A stretch of 64,000 bases of DNA, from positions 5,719,001 to 5,783,000 of the forward strand of contig CP114490.1 of assembly GCA_027186245.1 (NCBI GenBank), written 5' to 3'. Positions 37,412 through 52,629 of the stretch are shown here, one piece after another (positions within the stretch are counted from its first letter, which is position 1; each line of letters starts with the position of its first letter). The notes beneath the pieces were generated by a model. That model was not told the origin of the DNA. It ran no database searches and saw nothing but the letters and a program-made list of their open reading frames with translations. The translations under genes were made by a program, and so were the position numbers. The stretch is from Coriaria nepalensis (taxonomy: Eukaryota > Streptophyta > Magnoliopsida > Cucurbitales > Coriariaceae).

Positions 37412-40400
37412 TAATGAGTCTTCTCAAGCTACTAAATCAATCTAATGAGATTCGAATGAATTTTAATTTCGCATTTCAAACACAAGTTTCGTGCAAGACA
37501 TTCTAATGATATTTCAAGCAAACATGTGCTTTTGTTTCACATGAAACTCAATTCTGTGGGTGTCCTCAACCCACTAAATTATATGAATAAGGTTGGAACG
37601 AATTCTATTTTTGCATTTCAAATAGGAGTTTCGTGCATAACATACTAATGGTCTTTGAAGGACATGTGTACCTGTTTTTCAGCTTAGACTCATTTGAATG
37701 TGTCTCTTCAAGACACTAAACCATTTGAATGATATTCAAATGAATTCTATTTTCACACATCAAACACAAATTCCGTGCATAACTTGCTAGTGATCACATA
37801 AGGACAGTTGTGTCTTTGTTTCACCTGAAAATCATTTCAATGAGTCTTCTCAAGCTACTAAATCATTCTAATGAGATTCGAATGAAATTTAATTTCGCAT
37901 TTCAAACACAAGTTTCGTGCATAACATTTTATTGATATTTCAAGCAAACATGTGCTTTTGTTTCACATGAAACTCAATTCAGTGGGTCTCCTCAACCCAC
38001 TAAATAATATGAATAAGGTTCGAGCGAATTCTATTTTCGCATTTCAAACACAAGTTTCGTGCATAACATACTAACTGTCTTGGAAGGACATGTGTACCTG
38101 TTTTTCACCTTAGACTCATTTGAATGTGTCTCTTGAAGACACGAAACCATTTGAATGATGTTCAAATGAATTCTATTTTCACACATCAAACCCAAATTCT
38201 GTGCATAAACTTGCTAGTGATCATATAAGGACAGTTGTGTCTTTGTTTCACCTGAAAATCATTTAAATGAGTCTTCTAAAGCCATTACATCATTTGAATG
38301 AGAGTCGAATGAATTCTAATTTCGCACTTCAAACACAAGTTTCGTGCATAAAATTCTAATGATATTTCAAGCAAACGTGTGCTTTTGTTTCACATGAAAC
38401 TCAATTCTGTGGGTCTCCTCAACCCACTAAATAATATGAATAAGGTTCGAACGAATTCTATTTTCGCATTTCAAACAGAAGTTTCGTGCATAACATACTA
38501 ATGGTCTTTGAAGGACATGTGTGCCTGTTTTTCAGCTTAGACTCATTTGAATGTGTCTCTTCAAAACACTACACCATTTGAATGATGTTCAAATGAATTC
38601 TATTTTCACACATCACACCCAAATTCTGTGCATAAACTTGCTAGTGATCATATAAGGACAGTTGTGTCTTTGTTTCACCTGAAAATCATTTCAATGAGTC
38701 TTCTAAAGCCATTAAATCATTCGAATGAGATTCGAATGAATTCTATTTTCGCACTTCAAACACAAGTTTCGTGCATAACATTTTAATGATATTTCAAGAA
38801 AACGTTTGCTTTAGTTTCACATGAAACTCAATTCTGTGGGTCTCCCCAACCCACTAAATAATATGAATAAGGTTCGAATGTATTCTATTTTCGCATTTCA
38901 AACAGAAGTCTCGTGCATAACATACTAATGGTCTTCGAAGGACATGTGTGCCTGTTTTTCACCTTAGAGTTATTTGAATGTGTCTCTTCAAGACACTAAA
39001 CCATTTAAATGATATTCAAATGAATTCTATTTTCACACATCAAACACAAATTTGGTGCATAACTTGCTAGTGATCACAAAAGGACAGTTGTGTCTTTGTT
39101 TCACCTGAAAATCATTTCAATGAGTCTTCTCAAGCTACTAAATCATTCTAATGAGATTCAAATGAATTCTATTTTGGTACTTCAAACACAAGTTTCGTGC
39201 ATAACATTCTAATGATATTTCAAGCAAACATGTGCTTTTGTTACACATGAAACTCAATTCTGTGGGTCTCCTCAACCCACTAAATTATATGAATAAGGTT
39301 CGAACGAATTATATTTTCGCATTTCGAACAAAAGTTTCATGCATAACATACTAATGGTCTTTGATGGACATGTGTGCCTGTTTTTCACCTTAGACTCATT
39401 TGAATGTGTCTCTTCAAGACACAAAACCATTTGAATGATGTTCAAATGAATTCTATTTTCCCACATCAAACACAAATTCTGTGCATAAACTTGCTAGTGA
39501 TCACATAAGGACAGTTGTGTCTTTGTTTCACCTGAAAATCATTTCAATGAGTTTTCTCAAGCTAATAAATCATTCCAATGAGATTCAAATGAATTCTATT
39601 TTCGCATTTCAAACACAAGTTTCGTGCATACCATTCTAATGATATTTTAAGCAAACGTGTGCATTTATTTCACATGAAACTCAATTATGTGGGTCTGCTC
39701 AACCCACTAAATAATATGAATAAGGCTCGAACGAATTCTATTTTCGCATTTCAAACAGAAGTTTCGTGCATCACATATTAATGGTCTTTGAAGGACATGT
39801 GTGCCTGTTTTTCACCTTAGACTCATTTGAATGTGTCTCTTCAAGACACGAAACCATTTGAATGATGTTCAAATGAATTCTATTTTCACACATCACACCC
39901 AAATTCTGTGCATAAACTTGCTAGTGATCATATAAGGACAGTTGTGTTTTTGTTTCACCTGAAAATCATTTCAATGAGTCTTCTAAAGCCGTTAAATCAT
40001 TCGAATGAGATTCGAATGAATTCTATTTTCGCACTTCAAACACAAGTTTCGTGCATAACATTCTAATGATATTTCAAGCAAACGTGTGCTTTTGTTTCAC
40101 ATCAAACTCAATTCTGTGGGTCTCCTCAACCCACTAAATAATATGAATAAGGTTCGAACGAATTCTATTTTCGCATTTCAAACAGAAGTTTCGTGCATAA
40201 CATACTAATGGTCTTCGAAGGACATGTGTACCTGTTTTTTACCTTAGAGTCATTTGAATGTGTCTGTTCAAGACACAAAAAAAATTGAATGATGTTCAAA
40301 TGAATTCTATTTTCACACATCAAACCCAAATTCTGTGCATAAACTTGCTAGTGATCATATAAGGACAGTTGTGTCTTTGTTTCACCTGAAAATCATTTCA

Positions 40401-41732
40401 ATGAGTCTTCTAAAGCCATTAAATCATTCGAATGAGATTCGGATGAATTCTAATTTCGCACTTTAAACACAAGTTTTGTGCATAAAATTCTAATGATATT
40501 TCAAGCAAACGTGTGCTTTTGTTTCACATGAAACTCAATTCTGTGGGTCTCCTCAACCCACTAAATATTATGAATAATGTTCGAACGAATTATATTTTCG
40601 CATTTCGAACACAAGTTTCGTGCGTAACATACTAATGGTCTTGGAAGGACATGTGTACCTGTTTTTCAGCTTTGACTCATTTGAATGTGTCTCTTCAAAA
40701 CACTACACCATTTGAATGATGTTCAAATGAATTATATTTTCACACATCAAACACAAATTCCGTGCATAACTTGCTAGTGATCACATAAGGACAGTTGTGT
40801 CTTTGTTTCACCTGAAAATCATTTTAATGAGTCTTCTCAAGCTACTAAATCATTCTAATGAGATTCGAATGAATTTTAATTTTGCATTTCAAACACAAGT
40901 TTCGTGCAAGACATTCTAATGATATTTCAAGCAAACATGTGCTTTTGTTTCACATGAAACTCAATTCTGTGGGTGTCCTCAACCCACTAAATTATATGAA
41001 TAAGGTTGGAACGAATTCTATTTTTGCATTTCAAATAGGAGTTTCGTGCATAACATACTAATGGTCTTTGAAGGACATGTGTACCTGTTTTTCAGCTTAG
41101 ATTCATTTGAATGTGTCTCTTCAAGACACTAAACCATTTGAATGATATTCAAATGAATTCTATTTTCACACATCAAACACAAATTCCGTGCATAACTTGC
41201 TAGTGATCACATAAGGACAGTTGTGTCTTTGTTTCACCTGAAAATCATTTCAATGAGTCTTCTCAAGCTACTAAATCATTCTAATGAGATTCGAATGAAA
41301 TTTAATTTCGCATTTCAAACACAAGTTTCGTGCATAACATTTTATTGATATTTCAAGCAAACAGGTGCTTTTGTTTCACATGAAACTCAATTCAGTGGGT
41401 CTCCTCAACCCACTAAATAATATGAATAAGGTTCGAGCGAATTCTATTTTCGCATTTCAAATACAAGTTTCGTGCATAACATACTAACTGTCTTGGAAGG
41501 ACATGTGTACCTGTTTTTCACCTTAGACTCATTTGAATGTGTCTCTTGAAGACACGAAACCATTTGAATGATGTTCAAATGAATTCTATTTTCACACATC
41601 AAACCCAAATTCTGTGCATAAACTTGCTAGTGATCATATAAGGACAGTTGTGTCTTTGTTTCACCTGAAAATCATTTCAATGAGTCTTCTAAAGCCATTA
41701 CATCATTTGAATGAGAGTCGAATGAATTCTAA
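37412..41732 (+). repeat. Diverged continuation of the 8-unit repeat, with a replaced block
   Basis: From 37412 to about 38,620 the sequence no longer matches the 8-unit repeat. It resembles units first seen near 16,900-18,100 (GGTGTCCTCAACCCAC with GGTTGGAACG; CTAACTGTCTTGGAAGG). From about 38,641 it again follows the 8-unit order, now offset by 3,413 and with private changes (AAAACGTTTGC, CTCCCCAACC near 38,800-38,845). The replaced block returns 3,413 bp later, with GGTTGGAACG at 37591 and 41004. So a new version of the 8-unit repeat, carrying a substituted segment of about 1.2 kb, was itself copied once. Confidence 0.8.
37722..37742 (+). other. Subunit C dyad, 9-bp perfect variant
   Basis: Arms CATTTGAAT and ATTCAAATG with loop GAT. 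The usual form has GATGTTC and keeps only 8 pairs (CATTTGAA/TTCAAATG). The GATATTC form occurs repeatedly in domain 2. It sits at the same place relative to GAATTC as the dyads in subunit A. Confidence 0.85.
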
Positions 41733-44700
41733 TTTCGCACTTCAAACACAAGTTTCGTGCATAAAATTCTAATGATATTTCAAGCAAACGTGTGCTTTTG
41801 TTTCACATGAAACTCAATTCTGTGGGTCTCCTCAACCCACTAAATAATATGAATAAGGTTCGAACGAATTCTATTTTCGCATTTCAAACAGAAGTTTCGT
41901 GCATAACATACTAATGGTCTTTGAAGGACATGTGTGCCTGTTTTTCAGCTTAGACTCATTTGAATGTGTCTCTTCAAAACACTACACCATTTGAATGATG
42001 TTCAAATGAATTCTATTTTCACACATCAAACACAAATTCCGTGCATAACTTGCTAGTGATCACATAAGGACAGTTGTGTCTTTGTTTCACCTGAAAATCA
42101 TTTCAATGAGTCTTCTCAAGCTACTAAATCATTCTAATGAGATTCGAATGAAATTTAATTTCGCATTTCAAACACAAGTTTCATGCATAACATTCTATTG
42201 ATATTTCAAGCAAACATGTGCTTTTGTTTCACATGAAACTCAATTCAGTGGGTCTCCTCAACCCACTAAATAATATGAATAAGGTTCGAACGAATTCTCT
42301 TTTCGCATTTCAAACAGAAGTTTCATGCATAACATACTAATGGTCTTTGAAAGACATGTGTGCCTGTTTTTCAGCTTAGACTCATTTGAATGTGTCTCTT
42401 CAAGACACTAAACCATTTGAATGATATTCAAATGAATTCTATTTTCACACATCAAACACAAATTCCGTGCATAACTTGCTAGTGATCACATAAGGATAGT
42501 TATGTCTTTGTTTCACCTGAAAATCATTTCGATGAGTCTTCTAAAGCCATTAAATCATTCGAATGAGATTCGAATGAATTCTCATTTCGCATTTCAAACA
42601 CAAGTTTCGTGCATAACATTCTAATGATATTTCAAGCAAACGTGTGCTTTTGTTTCACATGAAACTCAATTCTGTGGGTCTCCTCAATCCACTAAATAAT
42701 ATGAATAAGGTTCGAACAAATTCTATTTTCGCATTTCAAACACAAGTTTCGTGCATAACATACTAATGGTCTTGGAGGGACATGTGTACCTGTTTTTCAC
42801 CTTAGACTCATTTGAATGTGTCTCTTCAAGACACTAAACCATTTGAATGATGTTCAAATGAATTCTATTTTCACACATCAAACACAAATTCCGTGCATAA
42901 CCTTGCTAGTGATCATATAAGGACAGTTGTGTTTTTGTTTCACCTTAAAATCATTTCAAGGAGTCTTCTAAAGCCGTTAAATCATTCGAATGAGATTCGA
43001 ATGAATTCTATTTTCGCACTTCAAACACAAGTTTCGTGCATAACATTCTAATGATATTTCAAGCAAACGTGTGCTTTTGTTTCACATGAAACTCAATTCT
43101 GTGGGTCTACTCAACCCACTAAATAATATGAATAAGGTTTGAACGAATTATATATATTCGCATTTCAAACAGAAGTTTGGTGCATAAGATACTTATGGTC
43201 TTCGAAGGACATGTGTACCTGTTTTTCACCTTAGAGTCATTTGAATGTGTCTTTTCAAGACACTAAACCATTTGAATGATGTTCAAATGAATTCTATTTT
43301 CACACATCAAACCCAGATTCTGTGCATAAACTTGCTAGTGATCATATAAGGACAGTTGTGTCTTTGTTTCACCTGAAAATCATTTTAATGAGTGTTCTAA
43401 AGCCATTAAATCATTTGAATGAGATTCGAATGAATTCTAATTTCGTACTTCAAACACAAGTTTCGTGCATAAAATTCTAATGATATTTCAAGCAAACGTG
43501 TGCTTTTGTTTCACATGAAACTCAATTCTGTGGGTCTCCTCAATCCACTAAATAATATGAATAAGGTTCGAACAAATTCTATTTTCGCATTTCAAACAGA
43601 AGTTTCGTGCATAACATACTAATGGTCTTCGAAGGACATGTGTACCTGTTTTTCACCTTAGACTCATTTGAATGTGTCTCTTCAAGACACTAAACCATTT
43701 GAATGATGTTCAAATGAATTCTATTTTCACACATCAAACCTAAATTCTGTGCATAAACTTGCTAGTGATCGTATAAGGACAGTTGTGTCTTTGTTTCACC
43801 TGAAAATCATTTCAATGAGTCTTCTAAAGCCATTAAATCATTCGAATGAGATTCGAATGAATTCTATTTTCGCACTTCAAACACAAGTTTCGTGCATAAC
43901 ATTCTAATGATATTTCAAGAAAACGTGTGCTTTAGTTTCACATGAAACTCAATTCTGTGGGTCTCCTTAACCCACTAAATAATATGAATAAGGTTCGAAT
44001 GTATTTTATTTTCGCATTTCAAACAGAAGTCTCGTGCATAACATACTAATGGTCTTCGAAGGACATGTCTGCCTGTTTTTCACCTTAGAGTTATTTGAAT
44101 GTGTCTCTTCAAGACACTAAACCATTTAAATGATATTCAAATGAATTCTATTTTCACACATCAAACACAAATTTGGTGCATAACTTGCTAGTGATCACAA
44201 AAGGACAGTTGTGTCTTTGTTTCACCTGAAAATCATTTCAATGAGTCTTCTCAAGCTACTAAATCATTCTAATGAGATTCAAATGAATCCTAATTTCGCA
44301 TTTCAAACACAAGTTTCGTGCATAACATTCTAATGATATTTCAAGCAAACGTGTGCTTTTGTTTCACATGAAACTCAATTCTGTGGCTCTCCTCAACCCA
44401 CTAAATAATATGAATAAGGTTCGAACGAATTATGTTTTCGCATTTCGAACAAAAGTTTCATGCATAACATACTAATGGTCTTTGATGGACATGTGTGCCT
44501 GTTTTTCACCTTAGACTCATTTGAATGTGTCTCTTGAAGACACAAAACCATTTGAATGATGTTCAAATGAATTCTACTTTCCCACATCAAACAGAAATTC
44601 TGTGCATAAACTTGCTAGTGATCACATAAGGACAGTTGTGTCTTTGTTTCACCTAAAAATCATTTCAATGAGTTTTCTCAAGCTAATAAATCATTCCAAT

Positions 44701-47700
44701 GAGATTCAAATGAATTCTATTTTCGCATTTCAAACACAAGTTTCGTGCATAACATTCTAATGATATTTCAAGCAAACGTGTGCATTTATTTCACATGAAA
44801 CTCAATTATGTGGGTCTGCTCAACCCACTAAATAATATGAATAAGGCTCGAACGAATTCTATTTTCGCATTTCAAACAGAAGTTTCGTGCATCACATATT
44901 AATGGTCTTTGAAGGACATGTGTACCTGTTTTTCACCTTAGACTCATTTGAATGTGTCTCTTCAAGACACGAAACCATTTGAATGATGTTCAAATGAATT
45001 CTATTTTCACACATCAAACACAAATTCCGTGCATAACCTTGCTAGTGATCATATAAGGACAGTTGTGTCTTTGTTTCACCTTAAAATCATTTCAATGAGT
45101 CTTCTCAAGCCACTAAATCATTCTAATGAGATTCGAATGAATTTTATTTTCGCATTTCAAACACAAGTTTCGTGCATAACATTCTAATGATATTTCAAGC
45201 AAATATGTGCTTTTGTTTCACATGAAACTCAATTCTGTGGGTGTCCTCAACCAACTAAATAATATGAATAAGGTTGGAACGAATTCTATTTTTGCAATTC
45301 AAACAGGAGTTTCGTGCATAACATACTAATGGTCTTTGAAGGACATGTGTGCCTGTTTTTCAACTTAGACTCATTTGAATGTGTCTCTTCAAGACACGAA
45401 ACCATTTGAATGATGTTCAATGAATTCTATCTTCACACATCAAACCCAAATTCGGTGCATAAACTTGCTAGTGATCATATAAGGACAGTTGTGTCTTTGT
45501 TTCACCTGAAAATCATTTCAATGAGTCTTCTAAAGCCATTAAATCATTCGAATGAGATTCGAATGAATTCTATTTTCGCACTTCAAACACAAGTTTCGTG
45601 CATAACATTCTAATGATATTTCAAGCAAATGTGTGCTTTTGTTTCACATGAAACTCAATTCTGTGGGTCTCCTCAACCCACTAAATAATATGAATAAGGT
45701 TCGAACGAATTATATTTTCGCATTTCAAACAGAAGTTTCGTGCATAAGATACTTATGGTCTTCGAAGGACATGTGTACCTGTTTTTCACCTTAGAGTCAT
45801 TTGAATGTGTCTTTTCAAGACACAAAACCATTTGAATGAAGTTCAAATGAATTCTATTTTCACACATCAAACCCAAATTCTGTGCATAAACTTGCTAGTG
45901 ATCATATAAGGACAGTTGTGTTTTTGTTTGACCTGAAAATCATTTCAATGAGTCTTCTAAAGCCGTTAAATCATTCGAATGAGATTCGAATGAATTCTAT
46001 TTTCGCACTTTAAAGACAAGTTTCGTGCATAACATTCTAATGATATTTCAAGCAAATATATGCTTTTGTTTCACATGAAACTCAATTCTGTGGGTGTGCT
46101 CAACCAACTAAATAATATGAATAAGGTTGGAACGAATTCTATTTTTGCAATTCAAACAGGAGTTTCGTGCATAACATACTAATGGTCTTTGAAGGACATG
46201 TGTGCCTGTTTTTCACCTTAGACTCATTTGAATGTGTCTCTTCAAGACACGAAACCATTTGAATGATGTTCAATGAATTCTATCTTCACACATCAAACCC
46301 AAATTCGGTGCATAAACTTGCTAGTGATCATATAAGGACAGTTGTGTCTTTGTTTCACCTGAAAATCATTTCAATGAGTCTTCTAAAGCCGTTAAATCAT
46401 TCGAATGAGATTCGAAAGAATTCTATTTTCGCACTTCAAACACAAGTTTCGTGCATAAAATTCTAATGATATTTCAAGCAAACGTGTGCTTTTGTTTCAC
46501 ATGAAACTCAATTCTGTGGGTCTCCTCAACCCACTAAATAATATGAATAAGGTTCGAACGAATTCTATTTTCGCATTTCAAACAGAAGTTTCGTGCATAA
46601 CATACTAATGGTCTTGGAAGGACATGTGTGCCTGTTTTTCAGCTTAGACTCATTTGAATGTATCTCTTCAAAACACTACACCATTTGAATGATGTTCAAA
46701 TGAATTCTATTTTCACACATCAAACACAAATTCCGTGCATAACTTGCTAGTGATCACATAAGGACAGTTGTGTCTTTGTTTCACCTGAAAATCATTTCAA
46801 TGAGTCTTCTCAAGCTACTAAATCATTCTAATGAGATTCGAATGAAATTTAATTTCCCATTTCAAACACAAGTTTCATGCATAACATTCTATTGATATTT
46901 CAAGCAAACATGTGCTTTTGTTTCACATGAAACTCAATTCAGTGGGTCTCCTCAACCCACTAAATAATATGAATAAGGTTCGAACGAATTCTCTTTTCGC
47001 ATTTCAAACAGAAGTTTCATGCATAACATACTAATGGTCTTTGAAAGACATGTGTGCCTGTTTTTCAGCTTAGACTCATTTGAATGTGTCTCTTCAAGAC
47101 ACTAAACCATTTGAATGATATTCAAATGAATTCTATTTTCACACATCAAACACAAATTCCGTGCATAACTTGCTAGTGATCACATAAGGATAGTTATGTC
47201 TTTGTTTCACCTGAGAATCATTTCAATGAGTCTTCTAAAGCCATTAAATTATTCGAATGAGATTCGAATGAATTCTCATTTCGCATTTCAAACACAAGTT
47301 TCGTGCATAACATTCTAATGATATTTCAAGCAAACGTGTGCTTTTGTTTCACATGAAACTCAATTCTGTGGGTCTCCTCAATCCACTAAATAATATGAAT
47401 AAGGTTCGAACAAATTCTATTTTCGCATTTCAAACACAAGTTTCGTGCATAACATACTAATGGTCTTGGAGGGACATGTGTACCTGTTTTTCACCTTAGA
47501 CTCATTTGAATGTGTCTCTTCAAGACACTAAACCATTTGAATGATGTTCAAATGAATTCTATTTTCACACATCAAACACAAATTCCGTGCATAACCTTGC
47601 TAGTGATCATATAAGGACAGTTGTGTTTTTGTTTCACCTTAAAATCATTTCAAGGAGTCTTCTAAAGCCGTTAAATCATTCGAATGAGATTCGAATGAAT

Positions 47701-50700
47701 TCTATTTTCGCACTTCAAACACAAGTTTCGTGCATAACATTCTAATGATATTTCAAGCAAACGTGTGCTTTTGTTTCACATGAAACTCAATTCTGTGGGT
47801 CTACTCAACCCACTAAATAATATGAATAAGGTTCGAACGAATTATATATATTCGCATTTCAAACAGAAGTTTGGTGCATAAGATACTTATGGTCTTCGAA
47901 GGACATGTGTACCTGTTTTTCACCTTAGAGTCATTTGAATGTGTCTTTTCAAGACACTAAACCATTTGAATGATGTTCAAATGAATTCTATTTTCACACA
48001 TCAAACCCAGATTCTGTGCATAAACTTGCTAGTGATCATATAAGGACAGTTGTGTCTTTGTTTCACCTGAAAATCATTTTAATGAGTGTTCTAAAGCCAT
48101 TAAATCATTTGAATGAGATTCGAATGAATTCTAATTTCGTACTTCAAACACAAGTTTCGTGCATAAAATTCTAATGATATTTCAAGCAAACGTGTGCTTT
48201 TGTTTCACATGAAACTCAATTCTGTGGGTCTCCTCAATCCACTAAATAATATGAATAAGGTTCGAACAAATTCTATTTTCGCATTTCAAACAGAAGTTTC
48301 GTGCATAACATACTAATGGTCTTCGAAGGACATGTGTACCTGTTTTTCACCTTAGACTCATTTGAATGTGTCTCTTCAAGACACTAAACCATTTGAATGA
48401 TGTTCAAATGAATTCTATTTTCACACATCAAACCTAAATTCTGTGCATAAACTTGCTAGTGATCGTATAAGGACAGTTGTGTCTTTGTTTCACCTGAAAA
48501 TCATTTCAATGAGTCTTCTAAAGCCATTAAATCATTCGAATGAGATTCGAATGAATTCTATTTTCGCACTTCAAACACAAGTTTCGTGCATAACATTCTA
48601 ATGATATTTCAAGAAAACGTGTGCTTTAGTTTCACATGAAACTCAATTCTGTGGGTCTCCTTAACCCACTAAATAATATGAATAAGGTTCGAATGTATTT
48701 TATTTTCGCATTTCAAACAGAAGTCTCGTGCATAACATACTAATGGTCTTCGAAGGACATGTCTGCCTGTTTTTCACCTTAGAGTTATTTGAATGTGTCT
48801 CTTCAAGACACTAAACCATTTAAATGATATTCAAATGAATTCTATTTTCACACATCAAACACAAATTTGGTGCATAACTTGCTAGTGATCACAAAAGGAC
48901 AGTTGTGTCTTTGTTTCACCTGAAAATCATTTCAATGAGTCTTCTCAAGCTACTAAATCATTCTAATGAGATTCAAATGAATCCTAATTTCGCATTTCAA
49001 ACATAAGTTTCGTGCATAACATTCTAATGATATTTCAAGCAAACGTGTGCTTTTGTTTCACATGAAACTCAATTCTGTGGCTCTCCTCAACCCACTAAAT
49101 AATATGAATAAGGTTCGAACGAATTATGTTTTCGCATTTCGAACAAAAGTTTCATGCATAACATACTAATGGTCTTTGATGGACATGTGTGCCTGTTTTT
49201 CACCTTAGACTCATTTGAATGTGTCTCTTGAAGACACAAAACCATTTGAATGATGTTCAAATGAATTCTACTTTCCCACATCAAACAGAAATTCTGTGCA
49301 TAAACTTGCTAGTGATCACATAAGGACAGTTGTGTCTTTGTTTCACCTAAAAATCATTTCAATGAGTTTTCTCAAGCTAATAAATCATTCCAATGAGATT
49401 CAAATGAATTCTATTTTCGCATTTCAAACACAAGTTTCGTGCATAACATTCTAATGATATTTCAAGCAAACGTGTGCATTTATTTCACATGAAACTCAAT
49501 TATGTGGGTCTGCTCAACCCACTAAATAATATGAATAAGGCTCGAACGAATTCTATTTTCGCATTTCAAACAGAAGTTTCGTGCATCACATATTAATGGT
49601 CTTTGAAGGACATGTGTACCTGTTTTTCACCTTAGACTCATTTGAATGTGTCTCTTCAAGACACGAAACCATTTGAATGATGTTCAAATGAATTCTATTT
49701 TCACACATCAAACACAAATTCCGTGCATAACCTTGCTAGTGATCATATAAGGACAGTTGTGTCTTTGTTTCACCTTAAAATCATTTCAATGAGTCTTCTC
49801 AAGCCACTAAATCATTCTAATGAGATTCGAATGAATTTTATTTTCGCATTTCAAACACAAGTTTCGTGCATAACATTCTAATGATATTTCAAGCAAATAT
49901 GTGCTTTTGTTTCACATGAAACTCAATTCTGTGGGTGTCCTCAACCAACTAAATAATATGAATAAGGTTGGAACGAATTCTATTTTTGCAATTCAAACAG
50001 GAGTTTCGTGCATAACATACTAATGGTCTTTGAAGGACATGTGTGCCTGTTTTTCAACTTAGACTCATTTGAATGTGTCTCTTCAAGACACGAAACCATT
50101 TGAATGATGTTCAATGAATTCTATCTTCACACATCAAACCCAAATTCGGTGCATAAACTTGCTAGTGATCATATAAGGACAGTTGTGTCTTTGTTTCACC
50201 TGAAAATCATTTCAATGAGTCTTCTAAAGCCATTAAATCATTCGAATGAGATTCGAATGAATTCTATTTTCGCACTTCAAACACAAGTTTCGTGCATAAC
50301 ATTCTAATGATATTTCAAGCAAATGTGTGCTTTTGTTTCACATGAAACTCAATTCTGTGGGTCTCCTCAACCCACTAAATAATATGAATAAGGTTCGAAC
50401 GAATTATATTTTCGCATTTCAAACAGAAGTTTCGTGCATAAGATACTTATGGTCTTCGAAGGACATGTGTACCTGTTTTTCACCTTAGAGTCATTTGAAT
50501 GTGTCTTTTCAAGACACAAAACCATTTGAATGAAGTTCAAATGAATTCTATTTTCACACATCAAACCCAAATTCTGTGCATAAACTTGCTAGTGATCATA
50601 TAAGGACAGTTGTGTTTTTGTTTGACCTGAAAATCATTTCAATGAGTCTTCTAAAGCCGTTAAATCATTCGAATGAGATTCGAATGAATTCTATTTTCGC

Positions 50701-52629
50701 ACTTTAAAGACAAGTTTCGTGCATAACATTCTAATGATATTTCAAGCAAATATATGCTTTTGTTTCACATGAAACTCAATTCTGTGGGTGTGCTCAACCA
50801 ACTAAATAATATGAATAAGGTTGGAACGAATTCTATTTTTGCAATTCAAACAGGAGTTTCGTGCATAACATACTAATGGTCTTTGAAGGACATGTGTGCC
50901 TGTTTTTCACCTTAGACTCATTTGAATGTGTCTCTTCAAGACACGAAACCATTTGAATGATGTTCAATGAATTCTATCTTCACACATCAAACCCAAATTC
51001 GGTGCATAAACTTGCTAGTGATCATATAAGGACAGTTGTGTCTTTGTTTCACCTGAAAATCATTTCAATGAGTCTTCTAAAGCCGTTAAATCATTCGAAT
51101 GAGATTCGAAAGAATTCTATTTTCGCACTTCAAACACAAGTTTCGTGCATAAAATTCTAATGATATTTCAAGCAAACGTGTGCTTTTGTTTCACATGAAA
51201 CTCAATTCTGTGGGTCTCCTCAACCCACTAAATAATATGAATAAGGTTCGAACGAATTCTATTTTCGCATTTCAAACAGAAGTTTCGTGCATAACATACT
51301 AATGGTCTTGGAAGGACATGTGTGCCTGTTTTTCAGCTTAGACTCATTTGAATGTATCTCTTCAAAACACTACACCATTTGAATGATGTTCAAATGAATT
51401 CTATTTTCACACATCAAACACAAATTCCGTGCATAACTTGCTAGTGATCACATAAGGACAGTTGTGTCTTTGTTTCACCTGAAAATCATTTCAATGAGTC
51501 TTCTCAAGCTACTAAATCATTCTAATGAGATTCGAATGAAATTTAATTTCCCATTTCAAACACAAGTTTCATGCATAACATTCTATTGATATTTCAAGCA
51601 AACATGTGCTTTTGTTTCACATGAAACTCAATTCAGTGGGTCTCCTCAACCCACTAAATAATATGAATAAGGTTCGAACGAATTCTCTTTTCGCATTTCA
51701 AACAGAAGTTTCATGCATAACATACTAATGGTCTTTGAAAGACATGTGTGCCTGTTTTTCAGCTTAGACTCATTTGAATGTGTCTCTTCAAGACACTAAA
51801 CCATTTGAATGATATTCAAATGAATTCTATTTTCACACATCAAACACAAATTCCGTGCATAACTTGCTAGTGATCACATAAGGATAGTTATGTCTTTGTT
51901 TCACCTGAGAATCATTTCAATGAGTCTTCTAAAGCCATTAAATTATTCGAATGAGATTCGAATGAATTCTCATTTCGCATTTCAAACACAAGTTTCGTGC
52001 ATAACATTCTAATGATATTTCAAGCAAACGTGTGCTTTTGTTTCACATGAAACTCAATTCTGTGGGTCTCCTCAATCCACTAAATAATATGAATAAGGTT
52101 CGAACAAATTCTATTTTCGCATTTCAAACACAAGTTTCGTGCATAACATACTAATGGTCTTGGAGGGACATGTGTACCTGTTTTTCACCTTAGACTCATT
52201 TGAATGTGTCTCTTCAAGACACTAAACCATTTGAATGATGTTCAAATGAATTCTATTTTCACACATCAAACACAAATTCCGTGCATAACCTTGCTAGTGA
52301 TCATATAAGGACAGTTGTGTTTTTGTTTCACCTTAAAATCATTTCAAGGAGTCTTCTAAAGCCGTTAAATCATTCGAATGAGATTCGAATGAATTCTATT
52401 TTCGCACTTCAAACACAAGTTTCGTGCATAACATTCTAATGATATTTCAAGCAAACGTGTGCTTTTGTTTCACATGAAACTCAATTCTGTGGGTCTACTC
52501 AACCCACTAAATAATATGAATAAGGTTCGAACGAATTATATATATTCGCATTTCGAACAGAAGTTTGGTGCATAAGATACTTATGGTCTTCGAAGGACAT
52601 GTGTACCTGTTTTTCACCTTAGAGTCATC
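41733..52629 (+). repeat. 4,694-bp (11-unit) higher-order repeat, two full copies and a part
   Basis: Copies are 41733-46426, 46427-51120 and a partial one from 51121 to about 52,629. Linked markers step by 4,694: the TA-expanded B at 43147, 47841 and 52535; the C frame at 44393 and 49087; the shortened ATGTTCAATGAATTC variant at 45410 and 50104, and again at 46263 and 50957; AAATATATGC near 46,055 and 50,749. Copy 1 differs slightly at its left end (CTTTGAAGG versus CTTGGAAGG, GTGTCTC versus GTATCTC), while the interiors look nearly identical. The unit is larger than the 8-unit repeat beside it and shares variants with it. Confidence 0.92.

Noticed and set aside
45410..45613. Plus-strand frame of 67 codons, repeated at 46263, 50104, 50957, 52664, 54373 and 59917
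   Set aside because: It arises from a one-base deletion (TTCAATGAATTC for TTCAAATGAATTC) that was amplified within the 11-unit and 4-unit repeats; no sign of coding constraint.
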